Assembly: GCA_947450745.1 (NCBI GenBank)
Contig: CANFYD010000316.1
Location: 1-5,238, forward strand
Length of the DNA stretch: 5,238 bases
Direction of reading: 5' to 3'
DNA from: Burkholderiales bacterium
Lineage (GTDB): Bacteria; Pseudomonadota; Gammaproteobacteria; Burkholderiales; Burkholderiaceae_C
Under the pieces are notes generated by a model. The model ran no database searches. It worked only from the letters and a program-made list of their open reading frames with translations, and was not told the DNA's origin. Each line of letters begins with the position of its first letter. Position 1 is the stretch's first letter. The translations under genes and the position numbers were made by a program. Below are positions 4,474-5,238 of the stretch, one piece after another.

Positions 4474-4956
4474 ATGGATAAATTGTGTCTGCAGCAGCAC
4501 GTGCTGGAACGGCTCACCGAAGACCTGCTGCAAGCCGAACAGGCAGCGCGGGCGGCCCATGAGACGGCGACTCACGAAGAAAACATCGCCGAGAACAAAT
4601 ACGACACCTTGGGTCTCGAAGCCGCCTATTTGGCTGCCGGCCAAGCTCGTCGCGCCGATGCCATCCGCCAGGCGATGTTCAATTGGCGCCAATTCCGCCC
4701 GCTCCCCTACGACGCCAGCAAAGGCATTCAGCTCGGCGCGCTTGTCTGCCTGGTGGGTGCCGACGACCAGCAGCAACAGCTCTTTCTCGGCCCGGATGGG
4801 GGCAGCATGAAGTTGTTCAGCGGCGCTCAGCTCGTTCAGGTCATCAGCAGCGAAGCCCCGTTGGGCAGGGCCATGCTGGGCAAAGGCGAGGGTGACGAGG
4901 TGTCGATACAGGTCGCTGCAATCCGACAGCAGTTTGAGGTGCTGCGGGTTCATTGA
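4474..4956 (+). CDS. GreA/GreB-like protein (Gre C-terminal domain with N-terminal coiled coil)
   Basis: This 160-residue protein has two parts. Residues 1-70 form a charged helical hairpin. Its tip ATHEENIAENKYDTLGLEAAY (32-52) recalls the acidic tip of GreA (GDLxENAEY) that enters the RNA polymerase secondary channel; acidic candidates are E35, E36, E40 and D44. Residues 86-159 resemble the Gre C-terminal FKBP-like domain, with VQVISSEAPLGRAMLGKGEGDEV (121-143) matching the SPxGxALLGKxxGDxV motif. GreA and GreB stimulate transcript cleavage by stalled RNA polymerase. This protein probably binds RNA polymerase too, but whether it cleaves, inhibits or competes is unknown. It differs from true GreA in the hairpin spacing and tip. 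The start ATG has only a weak upstream purine stretch (GAGA, 4455-4458). It appears monocistronic. Confidence 0.8.
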   Translation: MDKLCLQQHVLERLTEDLLQAEQAARAAHETATHEENIAENKYDTLGLEAAYLAAGQARRADAIRQAMFNWRQFRPLPYDASKGIQLGALVCLVGADDQQQQLFLGPDGGSMKLFSGAQLVQVISSEAPLGRAMLGKGEGDEVSIQVAAIRQQFEVLRVH

Positions 4957-4978
4957 GCCGCAAGCAAGTTCACGCCGA

Positions 4979-4996
4979 ATTAATCAAAAATTAATC
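4979..4996. repeat. Short direct repeat ATTAATC flanking AAAA
   Basis: ATTAATC occurs at 4979-4985 and 4990-4996, separated by AAAA, forming an AT-rich patch in GC-rich DNA 23 bp after the Gre-like stop. It could be part of a promoter region or a protein site. No function can be assigned. Confidence 0.35.
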
Positions 4997-5092
4997 GCCG
5001 CGCGCCCTTTAGGATCCTCTGCACAACTGCTGGCGAGCTATGCGGAGTTCGTTCGCACTCTCGGCTTCGCGCGCATCAATTCACTTCGGTGG

Positions 5093-5116
5093 CACTGACC
5101 GCGAGGCAGGTCAGTG
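5093..5116. other. Perfect 8-bp hairpin after the Gre-like gene
   Basis: CACTGACC (5093-5100) pairs perfectly with GGTCAGTG (5109-5116) around an 8-nt loop. No T-tract follows, so it is not a standard intrinsic terminator. Its core is part of a set of alternating TGACC/GGTCA sites that continues to 5147. Confidence 0.5.
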
Positions 5117-5238
5117 TCGGTACATGACCGGCCCCTTGGCGAGGTCACCGCCGCAGCGCGGTCTTTTACGCTTGCCGGCGCGGAAGGAGCCTGTCGTGAC
5201 TGGGAGGACTCGACCCTTAAGCGACGTTCAACTCGCCG
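5117..5238. other. Right edge of window, no gene called
   Basis: Further TGACC (5125-5129) and GGTCA (5143-5147) sites and CGCGGTC (5157-5163), which can pair with GACCGCG at 5097-5103, suggest more secondary structure. GGAAGGAG (5182-5189) precedes a GTG at 5196 in a frame open to the window end, but 14 codons are too few to judge. Confidence 0.35.

Noticed and set aside
4266..4481. 71-codon plus-strand open frame before the Gre-like gene
   Set aside because: No ribosome binding site or family motif is visible, and it overlaps the Gre-like start out of frame.
5196..5238. Start of a new gene at GTG 5196
   Set aside because: A purine-rich GGAAGGAG lies 6 nt upstream, but only 14 codons are visible, too little to call.

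Overview
The window looks like chromosomal DNA of a high-GC betaproteobacterium, probably a member of the Burkholderiales such as Comamonadaceae. That placement is an inference from GC-rich codon use and from the style of the TcdA, YeeE/YedE and GreA/GreB-like proteins. No taxonomic marker gene is present.

Left part (1-1862), conserved core. The 3' part of a YeeE/YedE-family membrane transporter gene overlaps tcdA (tRNA t6A dehydratase) by 4 bp. The end of tcdA carries a good promoter for two tandem tRNA-Lys genes, anticodon UUU then CUU. They are separated by 80 bp containing a perfect hairpin and are closed by an intrinsic terminator. Both tRNAs have the U36-A37 arrangement that receives t6A, so the modifying enzyme sits directly upstream of two of its likely substrates.

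Middle part (1863-4065), accessory DNA. Just past the tRNA terminator lies about 400 bp without a gene. It holds tandem CTGGTGCCAGT repeats, a near-palindrome and a second run of short repeats, resembling a recombination or attachment site. Next comes a two-gene operon: a Phd/YefM-like antitoxin with a long helical C-terminus, and a nucleotidyltransferase-fold protein (DUF6036/AbiEii-like). The two genes overlap by ATGA. The operon is preceded by a 14+14 bp palindromic operator lying over the promoter. Two copies of a roughly 205-bp element flank it in direct orientation, alike at about 85-90% by eye. Each copy can fold into the same multi-branched structure. This repeat-operon-repeat arrangement is the most interesting feature of the window.

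Right part (4066-5238). About 400 bp without a convincing gene is followed by a small GreA/GreB-like gene with an N-terminal coiled coil and a Gre C-terminal domain. The last 280 bp contains a perfect hairpin and four alternating TGACC/GGTCA half-sites, with no gene I would call.
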